A stretch of 64,000 nt of DNA from NCBI RefSeq assembly GCF_000204925.1, contig NC_015435.1, forward strand, positions 310,001 through 374,000, written 5' to 3'. Positions 32,501 to 42,354 of this stretch are shown here, in pieces (position 1 is the stretch's first letter; each line of letters starts with the position of its first letter). Both the position numbers and the translations under genes were made by a program. Source of the DNA: Metallosphaera cuprina Ar-4 (GTDB taxonomy: Archaea; Thermoproteota; Thermoprotei_A; Sulfolobales; Sulfolobaceae). Below the pieces are notes generated by a model. That model made no database searches and had not been told where the DNA came from. It saw only the letters and a list, made by a program, of their open reading frames with translations.

Positions 32501-32997
32501 ACAGTACCTACGTGAGTCCAAATGAAGTAAAGTAAGCTTATTCTCCTTCTGTCACCGTAACCGTATAACATTATTAACAGGAAAGAGGTGACCAAAGCTA
32601 TCTCAAGGAATATGTATATTTCCAGAAGATTCGTTGAAAGAACTGTATAAAGCATGGCAACGGAGAAGAGAGAATACAAACCGAAGAATAAACCCCAGTT
32701 CCCTGAACCAAGTTCCCTGAACCTCTCATCCATGTATCTTAAGGAGTAAGGAACCGTGAGAATAGTAACCGCTAGGATGGTAACTAGAAAAGCGAAGTTT
32801 AGATCCGTGACTGTTAATCCGAACGAACCTATAGTGTTAGCTACGTGGAACTCCTCAAATAGACCTCTCCTTGCTAGAAAATAGGCGTTTATGGCTATCG
32901 CGACGCCTGAAAGAACCGCCGAGGATTGCTTACCTTTTATAAAAAACACCAAAGACGAAACAACCAAAGATATTATCATTATATATATTCCTAGCAT
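29542..32997 (-). CDS. Fused NuoM-NuoL proton-pumping subunit
   Basis: One uninterrupted 1151-residue frame contains two antiporter-like units. The first (about 1-480) is NuoM-like, with [31 protein letters not shown] and [15 protein letters not shown]. The second (about 495-1151) is NuoL-like, with [41 protein letters not shown] and a C-terminal extension that could form part of the lateral helix. In most complexes these are separate genes, in the order L then M; here the M-like unit comes first. The frame is continuous through the junction, so this is a fusion rather than an annotation slip, barring sequencing error. Confidence 0.9.
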   Translation of the reverse strand: MLGIYIMIISLVVSSLVFFIKGKQSSAVLSGVAIAINAYFLARRGLFEEFHVANTIGSFGLTVTDLNFAFLVTILAVTILTVPYSLRYMDERFRELGSGNWGLFFGLYSLFSVAMLYTVLSTNLLEIYIFLEIALVTSFLLIMLYGYGDRRRISLLYFIWTHVGTVLLLASIIIIGLETGTMDVFTALNKFHDYSLIGYGAAVFLVAVIGMMVKAAQAGVNVWLPYAHGEAPTPISVLLSPNMVGLGVFVIIIYFYLFPGMQFLAPIFLGWAILTMIYGGINALAQRDFKRFLAYSSVSQMGYMLLGAAVAYFMGLPTTLLALPLGVIASILIYVSHGLGKALLFMSAGANITEAHQRDIDKIGGLYQTSPLHSTLSFLGLLNILGLPPTIGLISEVLLLLSVGEIVSKTGLSWFLLVAAGLFIAIGLSSAYATYLFKKVYAGRPQHPISLDKIVEYSLPMILLSVLSLVFFFYPQIIVNSLSNFVVGVIGGDFSLPLIVFLPAIGSLIALVTPSRLNRDVRGWILNVVLGTSMVLAWLNLANSVTESRTFFIPTEFFTFSYFSFSSSLLQSILAVFVSTLSFFIGVYSVGYMREDNVLRRYWGFFGFFVSSMLAVVLSNNVLMFLAGWEGTSLASYGLISYWLDDNEKNLVGDKGRFVLNVEFISKPTTSGIRAMIFTRVGDVGLLLGLGFLLYLTTGSTLSGSTLLYTSLTNLPGMFQLLGEMGSLPFGLAMLLLLFLGGISKSAQFPFTQWLVTAMTGPTPVSALIHAATMVNLGAMLTFLAYPFLFFNVNGHSAGNLLLFFSIMAGVSLFTALYTSFNALVSNEQKVVLANSTADQISLMILASSLGGILSIVYSTPILLFSGIAIGLIQMIAHGVYKASLFMNAGSVIHYTESRYMASSPRLYKEIPWVFILQLIAALNLANVPPLLGFWAHSFISSLTAPNVVLNTIYLFLEFLGAIYIIRYVMKTFLWKSSTEETERGHISPEMLVSPTVLILASIGLGLGVTSIAAFMESHFLATGFSFDPVEFILSLLGIALAVFSYLSPRDFSKYSSFKPFISFFYYGWYIYPALDRFGMALYKGSTGVYNALEYGVIDKGLNFKLPSVLVSAGNKYFKDIQTGLLRDYVGLYVGGLILLMVIVLVMLGVI

Positions 32998-33282
32998 TCA
33001 ATCCACCTCCAGGGACCCCTTCTGTCTATAATATAAGATTACCGAGGCGAAAGCCACGACCACCTCAGTTAGGGCCATCCCTATAGCAAAAACTGAAAAA
33101 ATTAGGGGAGTATAAGATTTCCCAACTAGGGCTGACATAGAGAAAATGAGAAGGATCGCAGCGTTAAGTATAATCTCTGACGAGAGAAGAACTCTAATTA
33201 CGTTCTTGCTATTTAGCAGTCCATATATTCCTATTGCTATAAGGAGGGTAGCAACGACTAGAGCACTATCAACGACTATCAT
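32998..33282 (-). CDS. nuoK: NADH-quinone oxidoreductase-like subunit K
   Basis: A 94-residue protein with three membrane helices. Conserved membrane glutamates are present in [15 protein letters not shown] and in [16 protein letters not shown], part of the proton path (E channel). It directly abuts the nuoM-nuoL fusion and starts 1 bp after nuoJ. Confidence 0.92.
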   Translation of the reverse strand: MIVVDSALVVATLLIAIGIYGLLNSKNVIRVLLSSEIILNAAILLIFSMSALVGKSYTPLIFSVFAIGMALTEVVVAFASVILYYRQKGSLEVD

Positions 33283-33283
33283 T

Positions 33284-33787
33284 TTAGTCCCTCCTCGCTA
33301 AAGATAGGGCCTCTATCATTGTTGTAAGTAAAGCTACGATAAGGATGAAAGTTGGGAACCAATACTGAGAAATCAGCTTTTCACCGACCACGGCGAGGTT
33401 AAGTTGTTCTGGAGTTCCTGAGGGCGTGATAGAACTTGTTGACAACACAAGGACAGCAAAGAACGCTATGGCAGCTACTATAGCCAGACTCGGTGCCCAA
33501 GGAGTCTTAACTTCCTTAACTTCTAGCCCTCTAAACATTACTAAAGATATGGAAAGGAAAACTACGGTGGCCCCTACATACAAAATAAGGTGAAAGGCAG
33601 AATAAAGAGAGTAAGCGGCCGGATTTATGTCGGCTATCAAGACAGCTACAGATATTCCTAGAAAGGCCAATGAGACTGCTGAATAGAACACATTCTTTGA
33701 GTTGACTATAAATAAAGCAGTAGCTAATGCTAAAATTGAAAAAAGCATGAATATCCCTATCTGTAAATCACTCGCTATCTGGTACAT
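33284..33787 (-). CDS. nuoJ: NADH-quinone oxidoreductase-like subunit J
   Basis: A 167-residue membrane subunit with five helices. The block [20 protein letters not shown] and [20 protein letters not shown], with its pi-bulge-type helix, match the family. The start overlaps the end of nuoI by 20 bp. Confidence 0.9.
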   Translation of the reverse strand: MYQIASDLQIGIFMLFSILALATALFIVNSKNVFYSAVSLAFLGISVAVLIADINPAAYSLYSAFHLILYVGATVVFLSISLVMFRGLEVKEVKTPWAPSLAIVAAIAFFAVLVLSTSSITPSGTPEQLNLAVVGEKLISQYWFPTFILIVALLTTMIEALSLARRD

Positions 33788-34277
33788 ACTTTATCCCCTT
33801 TTTCTCATCAATAACGGGTTTCACTTTCCTCACTACAGGATTAACTGGCGGTTGATCGAAGTCCTGGTCGAACTTATCTGGAGTGAAGATTAGCTCCCTA
33901 CGATTTGAGAAGGTCGCGTCGTGGACGCCGGTTTCCTTCAGCGCGTCAACTGGACAGATGTCAACACAGAACGCACAGAACACACACCTACCGTAATTTA
34001 TTGAGGGAAGCTTCTTCCCCTGTTCAGTGACCATCTTCATTGCGTCTGCCGGACAGACCATAGCGCATAAAGTACAACCTATACAAACGTCCTTGTAAAG
34101 TCTTATCATACCTCTATATCCGCTAGGAAGAGTCATCGATTCCTCAGGATACTTTAATGTTATCTTTTGAGGCTTTACAAAATACTTAAGACCAGCTCCT
34201 ACTGCCTGAACGTGGCCCGTTACTAAATTAAACGGGGACTGTCCCCTTTTATATTCCTTTATTTTTATGGAATCCAT
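33768..34277 (-). CDS. nuoI: NADH-quinone oxidoreductase-like subunit I, two 4Fe-4S clusters
   Basis: Carries electrons along the peripheral arm toward the quinone site. Two complete ferredoxin motifs, [12 protein letters not shown] and [12 protein letters not shown], hold the N6a/N6b-type clusters. I start it at ATG 34277 ([13 protein letters not shown]), giving 169 residues; the longer frame to 34340 would read 21 residues out of the end of nuoH. GGTGGT precedes the ATG. It overlaps nuoH by 13 bp. Confidence 0.93.
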   Translation of the reverse strand: MDSIKIKEYKRGQSPFNLVTGHVQAVGAGLKYFVKPQKITLKYPEESMTLPSGYRGMIRLYKDVCIGCTLCAMVCPADAMKMVTEQGKKLPSINYGRCVFCAFCVDICPVDALKETGVHDATFSNRRELIFTPDKFDQDFDQPPVNPVVRKVKPVIDEKKGIKYVPDSE

Positions 34278-35323
34278 AGGTAACCTACCACCAAACCTAG
34301 AAAGAGAGAAAAGAGAGCTAAAGGAAAAACATACTTCCAACTGCCCCTTAGGGCTTGGTCTAACCTATATCTCCCATATACTGATCTCAAGAACACGGAG
34401 AAAAACACTAGAAGTGACGCCTTTATTACAGTAAGGAGCGCACCAGGAAGACCAGATAAGGGATACCATCCCATAAGGAACATGTCGGTAAACACCAAAG
34501 CTAAAACGAAGTTACCGACATATGACCCAGCCATAGTCAAAACGAATAGAAGACCGCTGTACTCAGTTGCAGGACCGAGGACCAATTCAGTGTCCGCTTC
34601 AGCTATATCAAACGGGAACCTGGCGCTCCCAATTATCATAGCGATGAAGAAAGTTACTGCGGCTATTGGATTGGCTATCAATCCTGGAACCCCTGATTGC
34701 ACTATCTTTGCCAAGTCAAGGGTATGATACTCGAGAGCCATGGCTATGGTAGACATCAGAAGTAGAACGTCATATGAAACTGATAGATAAGACTCCCTAA
34801 CTGCACCTACAATAGCGAACCTATTGTTTGTACTCCAAGCCATCAAGATCACTAAAGCAGGATAAAAAGACTCTATAGCTAAGATCAGTAACATGTTGTA
34901 TTGAGTGAAAAGTCCTGTTAACACACCCATACCGATATTTGGGTCATAAAATTCATGAAAATATATAGAAAATATTGAGCCAGAAGGCGGTATAACTGAG
35001 ACCGGTATTACGGACAATGGTAAGAAAGACATAGCTACAACTAACACGGGCGCGAGCGCGAACAGTGTTGGGTTTACAGCCTCTGGGATTATGATCTCTG
35101 AGAAAATGAACTTCACGGCGTCCGCAACCAGCTGTAAGTATCCGCCAAGTCTCTTAGATGCGTAATACGGACCTATTCTCATCTGAACCCTCGCAGCTGC
35201 CTTCCTTTCGAACCAAATTGTGGTTAAAAGCAATATTCCGGTGAAAATTAGCCCTGGAAGAATTATGGGAGCGAAAAAAGAGGGGTAAAAGATGTAATAT
35301 CTAAGATCAAAAAGAATATTCAT
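34265..35323 (-). CDS. nuoH: NADH-quinone oxidoreductase-like subunit H
   Basis: The membrane subunit lining the quinone chamber, 352 residues and about eight helices. Family blocks are visible: [20 protein letters not shown] near residue 40 and [26 protein letters not shown] near 240, with the conserved acidic residues of the E channel. Its start overlaps nuoD by 1 bp. Confidence 0.95.
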   Translation of the reverse strand: MNILFDLRYYIFYPSFFAPIILPGLIFTGILLLTTIWFERKAAARVQMRIGPYYASKRLGGYLQLVADAVKFIFSEIIIPEAVNPTLFALAPVLVVAMSFLPLSVIPVSVIPPSGSIFSIYFHEFYDPNIGMGVLTGLFTQYNMLLILAIESFYPALVILMAWSTNNRFAIVGAVRESYLSVSYDVLLLMSTIAMALEYHTLDLAKIVQSGVPGLIANPIAAVTFFIAMIIGSARFPFDIAEADTELVLGPATEYSGLLFVLTMAGSYVGNFVLALVFTDMFLMGWYPLSGLPGALLTVIKASLLVFFSVFLRSVYGRYRLDQALRGSWKYVFPLALFSLFLGLVVGYLWIP

Positions 35324-36534
35324 TATCTATCAGCCTCTGGGGGAAAATAATCTAGACTTCCGTAGATGGAAACCAAATCAGCATACCTAGCCCCCTTAAG
35401 CAGGTTCTTCATAACGTAAATTGACCTGTACGAGGGGGTGATCATCCTCAACCTATATGGCTTGGCTGAGCCGTCACTCATCACGTAATAAACGAGTTCT
35501 CCCCTACCTGCCTCAACTCTGGAAATTGCCTCCCCTTTCGGTGGTCTAAAAGACGCGTAATAGCCTGGCATGACTATTCTCCTTTGGCCTTCCCACCACT
35601 TCTTAAGTCTGGTAGGAGGTATCTGCTTGAAGAACCTGTCGCTAAGTATCTGACCCTGTGGGATGTCCCTTATTATCTGTTCTATTATCCTTAGACTCTG
35701 CTCTATTTCCTCAAACCTTACTAGAGTTCTGGCGTATCCGTCTCCTTCTTTATACACAGGGATTTCAAAGTCAAGCTTCGAGTAAGCCCCGTAAGGTTCG
35801 AATTTCCTTACGTCATAATATACGCCGGATCCCCTTAGGTTGGGTCCAGCGGCCCCCCACTCAATGGCTTGTTCCCTGGTCATAACTCCGACGTCCTCCA
35901 ATCTGGCCCTAATGTTAGGATTGTTGAGGAATATCTTCTCCCAGTCCTTCATTTTCTTCCTCATGTAAACTATCGCCTTTTTAGTCATCTCGATGACTGT
36001 AGGCGTTAGATCTCTCCTAACTCCTCCTGGAATAACGTAAGAGTTTGTGATCCTAGCTCCGGTCAAAGCTTCTAAAATTTGAACCCAGGGCTCTCTGTCC
36101 CCAAAACCCCACATGAAACCTGTTGAGTGCCCTATAAATATAGCTAATATCCCCATACCGTAAAGATGACTAGAGATCCTGCTAACCTCAGCGGCAAAGC
36201 TTCTCAAATACTGAGCCCTCTCCGGAACGTCGACGTTCAATATTTTCTCCACCGCTAAGACGTAACCTAGGTTCATATTAACTGAGTCAAGGATAGCCGG
36301 CCTCTCCACTAAAGGAATCAGATGAATGTAGTTCCTATTCTCGCTTAGCTTCTCTACAGCTCTGTGCACATATCCAGGGTCTATCTCAGCGTCCTCTATA
36401 ATGTCCCCGTTAAGCTTTACGAATATTCTCATGTGCCCTGATCCGGGATGTTGCGGACCTACGTTGAGCTCTCCGCTCACTGGGACTATATCTATCTCCA
36501 TCCCGCTACCTTTCAATTCAAGCTGATTTGTCAA
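35323..36534 (-). CDS. nuoD: NADH-quinone oxidoreductase-like subunit D (49 kDa)
   Basis: Forms the quinone-binding pocket with NuoB. The 403 residues contain [14 protein letters not shown] (the family's GPQHP signature; the usual TH after it is GSGH here), the pocket-lining region and the C-terminal [21 protein letters not shown] followed by [13 protein letters not shown]. No [NiFe] hydrogenase cysteines are seen, so it is Nuo rather than hydrogenase. Start: TTG 36534, preceded by GGAGGGG at 7 nt; ATG 36501 is an alternative. It overlaps nuoC by 17 bp. Confidence 0.95.
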   Translation of the reverse strand: MTNQLELKGSGMEIDIVPVSGELNVGPQHPGSGHMRIFVKLNGDIIEDAEIDPGYVHRAVEKLSENRNYIHLIPLVERPAILDSVNMNLGYVLAVEKILNVDVPERAQYLRSFAAEVSRISSHLYGMGILAIFIGHSTGFMWGFGDREPWVQILEALTGARITNSYVIPGGVRRDLTPTVIEMTKKAIVYMRKKMKDWEKIFLNNPNIRARLEDVGVMTREQAIEWGAAGPNLRGSGVYYDVRKFEPYGAYSKLDFEIPVYKEGDGYARTLVRFEEIEQSLRIIEQIIRDIPQGQILSDRFFKQIPPTRLKKWWEGQRRIVMPGYYASFRPPKGEAISRVEAGRGELVYYVMSDGSAKPYRLRMITPSYRSIYVMKNLLKGARYADLVSIYGSLDYFPPEADR

Positions 36535-37000
36535 CGAATAACCCCTCCGTTCTGATTTTGAAACTCTTCCTTAATGGATACACGCCTTCGAAGTCCTCAG
36601 GAAGGAAGAACCTTCTCATGTCCGGATTACCTTCGAAAGTTATCCCCAACATCTCGTACGTCTCCCTCTCACCGGTCCATACACTTCCCCATACGGTTAA
36701 GAGACTTGGAACAACCGGATCTTTATAGGTGGCCCAGGTCTTAAGCGCTAAAATAACCTGGCCTAGATTCAAATCGTATGAGGAAACGTGATAAATCACT
36801 TGAAACTTGCCCTGTTCGGGGTAATCTATCCCAGTAACGGACTTCACGTGATCGAAACCTATCTCCTTTAAGACCGTTGCAACTTCCAATAGCCTGGTCT
36901 TCTCCACCTCTATTGAACCTCTGTTTTCGCCTTCAGCCTTAACCTGAATCTTCCTATCCTGAAGGACCTTCACTACTATCTCAATCGGTTTTTGACTCAT
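36518..37000 (-). CDS. nuoC: NADH-quinone oxidoreductase-like subunit C (30 kDa)
   Basis: A peripheral arm subunit of about 160 residues. The family block [29 protein letters not shown] is visible in two halves ([16 protein letters not shown], then [19 protein letters not shown]). I place the start at ATG 37000 because it forms a 4 bp ATGA overlap with the nuoA stop. A TTG at 37015 is less likely. In most Nuo operons nuoB would lie between A and C; here there is no room for it. Confidence 0.92.
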   Translation of the reverse strand: MSQKPIEIVVKVLQDRKIQVKAEGENRGSIEVEKTRLLEVATVLKEIGFDHVKSVTGIDYPEQGKFQVIYHVSSYDLNLGQVILALKTWATYKDPVVPSLLTVWGSVWTGERETYEMLGITFEGNPDMRRFFLPEDFEGVYPLRKSFKIRTEGLFVDKSA

Positions 37001-37386
37001 CTTCTCAAACCCCAATATGTAAGCACGTTGATCTGCCTAATTGCATAGTAAAGGATCGGATACATAAGTATTACAAAGGAGCCTAAAACTATCAAAAGGT
37101 TCCTAAATAATATGAAGTTATTATAGAAAGGAACGGCAGCAGCTAAGAAGAGTATTACCACAATGGGTTCCAGTGTGGTATAGACAAGAAGATAACCATA
37201 ATACTGGAGAGGGAACCACAGCCTCCCCTCCCCTGTAGGTATGTTGCCCGCTTCGAATCTAGCTGTTTTAAGAGGATTTGGATTTCTGGAAAGAGCTACC
37301 ACTAGGAGTTTATACGTACCATATCCTGCTAACAGCACTAGCAGGAATGGTAGCCCAAATGATAACACAGCCTGAGTTAGACTCAT
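36997..37386 (-). CDS. nuoA: NADH-quinone oxidoreductase-like subunit A
   Basis: A 129-residue protein with three membrane helices and the family pattern [31 protein letters not shown] (Glu in RFEAGN, Gln-Tyr-Tyr, Glu in TTLEP). It is the first gene of the operon. The TATA box at 37411-37420 is 25-34 bp before the ATG, predicting a leaderless message. Confidence 0.88.
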   Translation of the reverse strand: MSLTQAVLSFGLPFLLVLLAGYGTYKLLVVALSRNPNPLKTARFEAGNIPTGEGRLWFPLQYYGYLLVYTTLEPIVVILFLAAAVPFYNNFILFRNLLIVLGSFVILMYPILYYAIRQINVLTYWGLRR

Positions 37387-37410
37387 GCAGTGTTAGATAC
37401 ATTAGAGGGG

Positions 37411-37420
37411 GTATAAAATA
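37411..37420 (-). promoter_or_regulatory. TATA box of the nuo operon
   Basis: On the minus strand this reads TATTTTATAC, 25-34 bp upstream of the nuoA start codon. It is the only good promoter candidate seen for the nine genes down to nuoN, which are joined by overlaps, plus ino1. Confidence 0.55.
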
Positions 37421-37487
37421 TTTGCTTTTGAGAATAGGACCATGCTTATATATTTTAAAAAACTAAAATTATGCAAATGTGGTTCTA

Positions 37488-38243
37488 CTATCTTTTATTA
37501 AGTATTGATTGCGAATTTCTTATACACTTCCATATACCCTGTCTAGGCACACCCTCTATACATCTCTGGGAAACGAACTCCTTCTCATCCTCTAGCGTAA
37601 TTGGCTCCTCCCTTATGAAGTTCTCGTGGATTATACAGTTAGGGCCTGCATACCTAAAGAGGGTTGGGTGGACTCTCTTGACCTCCTCTAACATCTTCCA
37701 GGCTATAGCCCTGATCTCCCACTGCGCCCTACTACATAGACGAAGTCCAAAGAAGTTGTAAAGCTCCCTAGCGTTCATCGTAACTACAAGGTTTGTGTTC
37801 ACGCCATTAGGTAGAAGATACCTTGCATCCTCCTCTGGGACGCCAGACTCTAACGCCTTGATGTATTCCCTATACGACGTTTGAAATCCCTCGTCGTCCT
37901 TAAAGCTTGGTGGGATCACAGGTCTGTAGAACTCGTCCTTAGGCTTGGCGAAACGATGAGACATCTGCGTGTACGAGGCTATCCTATGCCTCACTAACTG
38001 ATGAGAGGCCACACGAGATATTCCCTCAATTGAGAAAGTATACGAGGAGTGCTCTATGACTGACCAATATCCGTGAAGTATTGCGTCGGAGACCCAAGTC
38101 CTTACCTCATCTTCAGACATGTCAACGTGATCGTCCCACCCTCTTCTAGATCTACTCATCTTTGCCGCTATGGCTATTATCTTCTCTCCGTCCTTGGTGT
38201 AAGAGACTAGCCTAACCTTAAAATTGAGAGTCGTTAAGTTCAT
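37488..38243 (-). CDS. thyX: Flavin-dependent thymidylate synthase
   Basis: Makes dTMP from dUMP using FAD, methylenetetrahydrofolate-type cofactor and NADPH. The ThyX signature appears as [14 protein letters not shown] (RHR-x2-S-x4-S-x-R type) near residue 85. Other conserved pieces are [20 protein letters not shown] and the Arg-rich [19 protein letters not shown]. At 251 residues it is normal. The gene stands alone between the nuo promoter and a DUF2175 gene; TATA-like AAGTTATTTTA lies about 30 bp upstream. Confidence 0.95.
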   Translation of the reverse strand: MNLTTLNFKVRLVSYTKDGEKIIAIAAKMSRSRRGWDDHVDMSEDEVRTWVSDAILHGYWSVIEHSSYTFSIEGISRVASHQLVRHRIASYTQMSHRFAKPKDEFYRPVIPPSFKDDEGFQTSYREYIKALESGVPEEDARYLLPNGVNTNLVVTMNARELYNFFGLRLCSRAQWEIRAIAWKMLEEVKRVHPTLFRYAGPNCIIHENFIREEPITLEDEKEFVSQRCIEGVPRQGIWKCIRNSQSILNKR

Positions 38244-38367
38244 TACTCTATTATTTATTTTTTCAGATCATTAAAATAACTTTTCTCCTAATATTATTGA
38301 CAACGACTTTTCCTAACGCTCTCTAAGTTTTGCCTGTACCAGAATTATTTTAAAAAAGAAATGAAAA

Positions 38368-38703
38368 TTACTCTAAAACTCCACTGAACTTCTCTACCAT
38401 TCTAGTCAACAAGGCCGAATTCTTCTCAGCGTCCTTTTCAGCCTGTTCTAGAGTTTTTCTAATTTCCTCTTCCTTAATTAAACTTATTTTCTGTTTGTAG
38501 ATCGTTATGTCCTTCAACTCATCCTCTAACATGTCCAAGACAACCTCGAGCTGGGTAGGTTCTACCTTAGGTGTCTTTGAAGCCTTCTCCCTAAAGCACG
38601 TATAGTGTACTACGGCCTTTTTACTAGTAAAAGTAAAAAGTTCATCCCAATATATTTTATTCTTACATAAATCACATGTCCATTTTGTTTCTGGTCTGTT
38701 CAT
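38368..38703 (-). CDS. DUF2175-type zinc-ribbon protein with helical tail
   Basis: A small protein with a probable treble-clef zinc site, [17 protein letters not shown] then HYTCFREKA (C-x2-C and H-x2-C). It resembles the archaeal DUF2175 family. The second half (about 55-110) is strongly charged and helical, probably coiled coil. Of three in-frame ATGs (38718, 38709, 38703) I favour 38703 because the TATA-like sequence lies only about 28 bp before it. Function is unknown; adaptor or nucleic acid binding are possible. Confidence 0.6.
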   Translation of the reverse strand: MNRPETKWTCDLCKNKIYWDELFTFTSKKAVVHYTCFREKASKTPKVEPTQLEVVLDMLEDELKDITIYKQKISLIKEEEIRKTLEQAEKDAEKNSALLTRMVEKFSGVLE

Positions 38704-38718
38704 CTTCATAAGATACAT

Positions 38719-38749
38719 TTTAAATTAAAATAAAAGTTACGGTAAAGCT
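38719..38749. promoter_or_regulatory. Compact divergent promoter
   Basis: Only 31 bp separate the outermost start codons of two divergent genes. The single AT-rich stretch around 38722-38737 provides TATA-like sequence on both strands at about the right distance from each start. Both genes would then compete for, or share, one TBP site. Confidence 0.4.
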
Positions 38750-39886
38750 ATGGAGTTAAATGACAAGTTGTTCGAAGACGCTAGGTTCTATAACAAGTTA
38801 ATCGCTATTGTCTTAAGTAAGGAGGACTTTATCTCCCAAAGGATAAAGGGCACTCCCTTAGAAAGGAAAGTTTTCCCTGTACATAAGGACCCTGAGGAAT
38901 ACCCTGATTACCTCGTAAGAGTGACTAGGGGAGTGATACCCGCTATTTCATTAATCACTCCTGACCTTGAACTAGTTGGTATAATAGAGTCAAACGACCC
39001 TGACTACTCAATTGGTTCTCTAAAAGACGTTGTGAACAAGTTTGAAGCTGGGAAAATCGCACCAGTAAAAATTCCAGAGTATGCACCGGAACCGCTCGAA
39101 CCTAGCGAGGCTTCCATCTATGACGCTATGAACAAAGTCATCGACGGAGTGGCAGCAGACTTCAGGGTCGTAGAGCTAATTAGCGCCGTTTCCAAGATCG
39201 AGAAAAGGTATCCAATAGTTCACTTCATTAAGCCCCAAGACGAAATCGCCTCTTACCTTTTAGGGAAAGGAGAGCCTGGAGAAGGGTTTAGCGTATATGA
39301 GGCCGTTAAGGTTATAAAAGGGGACCATGATGTCCTCGAGGATTACATCGAAAAGGAAGGCAAAGTCTATAGGAGTAAGAAAAAGGAGAACTGGGGAATC
39401 CTAGTTGATGAGTCTATCGCTGGGTACGCACTCCTTTTGAAATACATGAGACAAGGAAAGAGCTCCTTCTTAGATAGAGCTACAGAGATTAAAGATTTCA
39501 TAAAGAGGAACCTTGAGACTGAGAAGGGATTTAGGGACACTATAGTAAAGGATCCTCTTACGAGGTTGACGTTCCTAGAGCCGTTAGCTAACGCTGAGGC
39601 CTCTATATTCCTCTCAGCGCTCTGGCAAGCTACAGGAGACGAGGAGGTTAGGAAAATGGCTCTAAAAGCGTTAGGGATCGCAACAGTAAGGTCAGACTAC
39701 TTGGGAGTAGCGGCTAGAATAGCCCATTCTCTTTTAAGGCTTAATCACGGGATCCTAACGTCTAAACCTGGAAACTACAACGACATAAGGATAATGCTCA
39801 ACGAGAAAATAGAATGCGACTTTAAACAAGGAGACGTATGCAAGAGTAAACTTGAGGATTTCAATGGTTTAGAGCCTGATGAGTAA
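38750..39886 (+). CDS. Conserved protein, possible reduced YyaL/SSP411-type (thioredoxin-like plus helical) protein
   Basis: 378 residues, not firmly recognised. The first ~100 residues (KVFPVHKDPEEYPDYL and GVIPAISLITPDLELVG) resemble the thioredoxin-like N-terminal domain of the YyaL/SSP411 group (DUF255), without a CxxC pair. The C-terminal half, DPLTRLTFLEPLANAEASI then TGDEEVRKMALKALG, is helical and fits part of the alpha/alpha hairpin barrel of the same family. It is much shorter than the usual 600-700 residues. Function unknown; a cysteine pair (IECDFKQGDVCKSK) occurs near the end. Confidence 0.5.
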   Translation: MELNDKLFEDARFYNKLIAIVLSKEDFISQRIKGTPLERKVFPVHKDPEEYPDYLVRVTRGVIPAISLITPDLELVGIIESNDPDYSIGSLKDVVNKFEAGKIAPVKIPEYAPEPLEPSEASIYDAMNKVIDGVAADFRVVELISAVSKIEKRYPIVHFIKPQDEIASYLLGKGEPGEGFSVYEAVKVIKGDHDVLEDYIEKEGKVYRSKKKENWGILVDESIAGYALLLKYMRQGKSSFLDRATEIKDFIKRNLETEKGFRDTIVKDPLTRLTFLEPLANAEASIFLSALWQATGDEEVRKMALKALGIATVRSDYLGVAARIAHSLLRLNHGILTSKPGNYNDIRIMLNEKIECDFKQGDVCKSKLEDFNGLEPDE

Positions 39887-39909
39887 GCCGTGAGGTTAAT
39901 TATTTTATC

Positions 39910-40596
39910 TCAGGTTAAAAGTACGTGCATTCTCTCTAAGTATTTACCAACCTGACGAGCGTCACCGCCCTCACAGATAGTTCTAAAGGCTCTCGTTTTA
40001 TCTATAGGAACCAGTTTTCCAACAGCGGTAAATCCGTATCTTCTTAAAGTGTTCAAGGCCATAACTGATGAGACCCCATTTAAAATCAAGTTTTTGGCCC
40101 TGACGTTATTGACTATCTTCTCTACGTTATTTAGGACCAAAGACGAACCAAAGATCACAGCAGTATCGCATACCTCAGATCTGAACTGGGAGAAGGGAAT
40201 GGCCCCCTTAGATGCCTGAGGGGAAAAATCATAAGAGACGACCTCAGCAAACCCTTCCACTCTTTGTTGCGGTGAGTAACCAAAGATACAGATTTTCCCT
40301 CCTTGGAACAGCTCCACCGGATCCCCTCGTTTTAGTTCACTCGGAGTGATTGAGTTCATGACAGCTAACGATACGCTTCTCCTCATCACGTTTCCAATGT
40401 TACTTGCCACTTCAAAGGCGTTCATTCCCTGAAGTTCCCCCGCTTCAGGAATCTCCCCGTCAGTCAAGGTTATAGATATTCCCAAACTCTGATCATCAAG
40501 TAGGACTGCGGTGTAAGACGTTCCCACACATAAGTTTACCACTTTCCTTTTCTTCAGATCATAGGAAAGTTCGCTCAACATGTCTTGCAATATCAT
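39910..40596 (-). CDS. DUF364-like protein (putative heavy-metal chelation fold)
   Basis: 228 residues. The C-terminal part, NLILNGVSSVMALNTLRRYGFTAVGKLVPID, fits the Rossmann-like DUF364 domain, in which a Gly/Ser-rich loop binds a ligand; the N-terminal part has an enolase-N-like appearance. The family is implicated by annotation, not biochemistry, in metal handling. Its start overlaps the nucleotidyltransferase stop by 4 bp. No confident role. Confidence 0.5.
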   Translation of the reverse strand: MILQDMLSELSYDLKKRKVVNLCVGTSYTAVLLDDQSLGISITLTDGEIPEAGELQGMNAFEVASNIGNVMRRSVSLAVMNSITPSELKRGDPVELFQGGKICIFGYSPQQRVEGFAEVVSYDFSPQASKGAIPFSQFRSEVCDTAVIFGSSLVLNNVEKIVNNVRAKNLILNGVSSVMALNTLRRYGFTAVGKLVPIDKTRAFRTICEGGDARQVGKYLERMHVLLT

Positions 40597-41666
40597 AGTA
40601 TGATTCTCCTCTCCTTATAAACTGGGTCTGATATTTCCTTATAAGGTAAAACTACAGTTTCCTTGTTTAGAAGCACACCGTCTCCCGTTATGACTTCCTC
40701 TCCCAATATGCTGCCCTCCCTGATGTGATTCCATCTTCCTATTTTGCTGTTGTCACCAACAATCACGTTCTTAAGAAAGGAGCTCTGACCTATCTCCGCA
40801 TTGTTCATGACTAGACTTTCACTTATATAACTCCCCTCCAGTACCGTTACCCCAGTATGAAGGATAGTGTTTGAGTCAACGTAGGAGTTCCTTATCTTTA
40901 CGTTGTCCATAATAAAGTAAGGCGGAGTTAAATTAGTTCTCTCATCTATCAAGGCCTTCTCAGATATGTATCCTCTTGGGTACCTCCTCCTGAGCAGTTC
41001 AAAGTTAAGTCTCAAGTAATCTGAAGGAATACCTATGTCAGCCCAAACTCCATTGTATTTATATACAGAGACGCAACCTTTTTGAAGCAATTTAGGGAGG
41101 AAATGTCTAGCTATAGATTTTCCGCTTATCATAGAGAAGAGTTTCTTATTAAAAACGTATACTCCAGCGTTAATACTATTTGAGAGGGGGTTAGAAGGCT
41201 TCTCAACGATCTGAATTAGCTTATCACCCTCGGTATATAGGACGCCATATCTTTGTGGATTGTTAACTTGAGCAGATAAAAGAGTAGCCTCGCAGTCCAT
41301 ACTTCTATAGACAGAGAGGATCTCGTTGAAGTCAACCTCCATATACACATCTCCATAAATTACTAGAACCTCGTCGTCTAGGTTGTTCGTTTCCGAAATT
41401 AGCTTCAGCGGTCCCAAATCGCCTAGAGGTTCGTCCTCAATGACGAACTTCACCTTTCTCCCTTGATTCTCTACGTGTTTTATAATCTTATCAGCCATCA
41501 CCCTCAAAGAAATGTATATGTCTTGAATCCCTGCCCTATCCAAGGAGTCCAAGGTGTAGTCAAGGATAGGCCTACCAAGCACTGGGAAGAGAGGCTTGGG
41601 CTTAGTCAGACTCAAAGGTCTTAACCTAGTAGCCCAACCACCCGCTAAAATTATAGCGGAAACCAT
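40593..41666 (-). CDS. Sugar-phosphate nucleotidyltransferase (GDP-mannose or NDP-glucose pyrophosphorylase-like)
   Basis: The N-terminal catalytic domain starts SAIILAGGWATRLRPLSLTKPKPL, the LAGG-x-GTRLRPLT-type motif that binds NTP, with the metal-binding Asp in VYGDVYME and the sugar site in NAGVYVFNK. Residues from about 255 form a left-handed beta-helix with hexapeptide-like repeats (NTILHTGVTVLEGSYI, NAEIGQSSFLKNVIVGDNSKIG). At 357 residues from ATG 41666 it is typical. The exact nucleotide and sugar cannot be read; glycan precursor supply for protein or lipid glycosylation is likely. Confidence 0.82.
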   Translation of the reverse strand: MVSAIILAGGWATRLRPLSLTKPKPLFPVLGRPILDYTLDSLDRAGIQDIYISLRVMADKIIKHVENQGRKVKFVIEDEPLGDLGPLKLISETNNLDDEVLVIYGDVYMEVDFNEILSVYRSMDCEATLLSAQVNNPQRYGVLYTEGDKLIQIVEKPSNPLSNSINAGVYVFNKKLFSMISGKSIARHFLPKLLQKGCVSVYKYNGVWADIGIPSDYLRLNFELLRRRYPRGYISEKALIDERTNLTPPYFIMDNVKIRNSYVDSNTILHTGVTVLEGSYISESLVMNNAEIGQSSFLKNVIVGDNSKIGRWNHIREGSILGEEVITGDGVLLNKETVVLPYKEISDPVYKERRIIL

Positions 41667-41703
41667 AATATAATAGGACAAAGGAAGAAAATAAATGAAT
41701 CGT

Positions 41704-42336
41704 TCACTTCATGTACTTCTGTAGTTTTTTATCACTGTACTCCCAGTTAACTACGTTCCACCAGTTGTTAACGTAGTCAGCCCTCTTGTTCTTGTACTGT
41801 AGGTAGTACGCATGTTCGAACTCGTCTAAGATCAACAGTATAGGGAGCTCAGCTATGTGATTCATGAAGTGATTCTCAAAAGTCATAATCTCTAGGTTTC
41901 CGTTTTCAGTATCGTAATATAGAACGGTCCATCCGGTGCCGGGTAACGAATTGGCGGTCTCGGTAAAGATTTGCTTAAACCTTTCGTAGCTACCGTATTG
42001 CTTCACTATGAGATCCGCTAAAGCTCCTCCAGGTTGACCCCCACCCTTGCCAGCAGGAGCCATGTTGTCCCAGTACAGGGCGTGAAGTTTGTGACCGTTT
42101 ACATTAAACACTATACCTCTCATTAAGCCCTGTATATCGTATTGGCCAGCTTGAACTTCACCCTTTATTACTTTATTAAATCTGTCCATGAACGTATTAA
42201 TACCGTTTACGTATCCCTTATGATGTCCGTTGTAATGTACGTCTATAATGTCCTTACTAATATATGGTTCTAATGCGTCTAACTTGTAGGGAAGAGGTGG
42301 CAACTCAAATTTTTTGAAAGATATGGAAGAACTCAT
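41704..42336 (-). CDS. sod: Superoxide dismutase (Fe/Mn family)
   Basis: Removes superoxide in the cytoplasm. The 210 residues contain all four metal ligands: His in [14 protein letters not shown], His in [15 protein letters not shown], and Asp plus His in [18 protein letters not shown]. Sulfolobales enzymes of this family use iron. The promoter contains an inverted repeat between the probable TATA and the ATG (42336-42354). The gene lies 37 bp upstream of the nucleotidyltransferase on the same strand. Confidence 0.95.
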   Translation of the reverse strand: MSSSISFKKFELPPLPYKLDALEPYISKDIIDVHYNGHHKGYVNGINTFMDRFNKVIKGEVQAGQYDIQGLMRGIVFNVNGHKLHALYWDNMAPAGKGGGQPGGALADLIVKQYGSYERFKQIFTETANSLPGTGWTVLYYDTENGNLEIMTFENHFMNHIAELPILLILDEFEHAYYLQYKNKRADYVNNWWNVVNWEYSDKKLQKYMK

Positions 42337-42354
42337 AGCAATACTTAATTGCTA
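42336..42354. promoter_or_regulatory. Inverted repeat at the sod start, candidate operator
   Basis: TAGCAAT-ACTTA-ATTGCTA is a perfect 7 bp repeat with a 5 bp spacer, covering the predicted transcription start and touching the sod ATG. A TATA-like run lies just upstream at about 42358-42367. Binding of a dimeric repressor here would block initiation. No regulator gene is adjacent. Confidence 0.45.
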
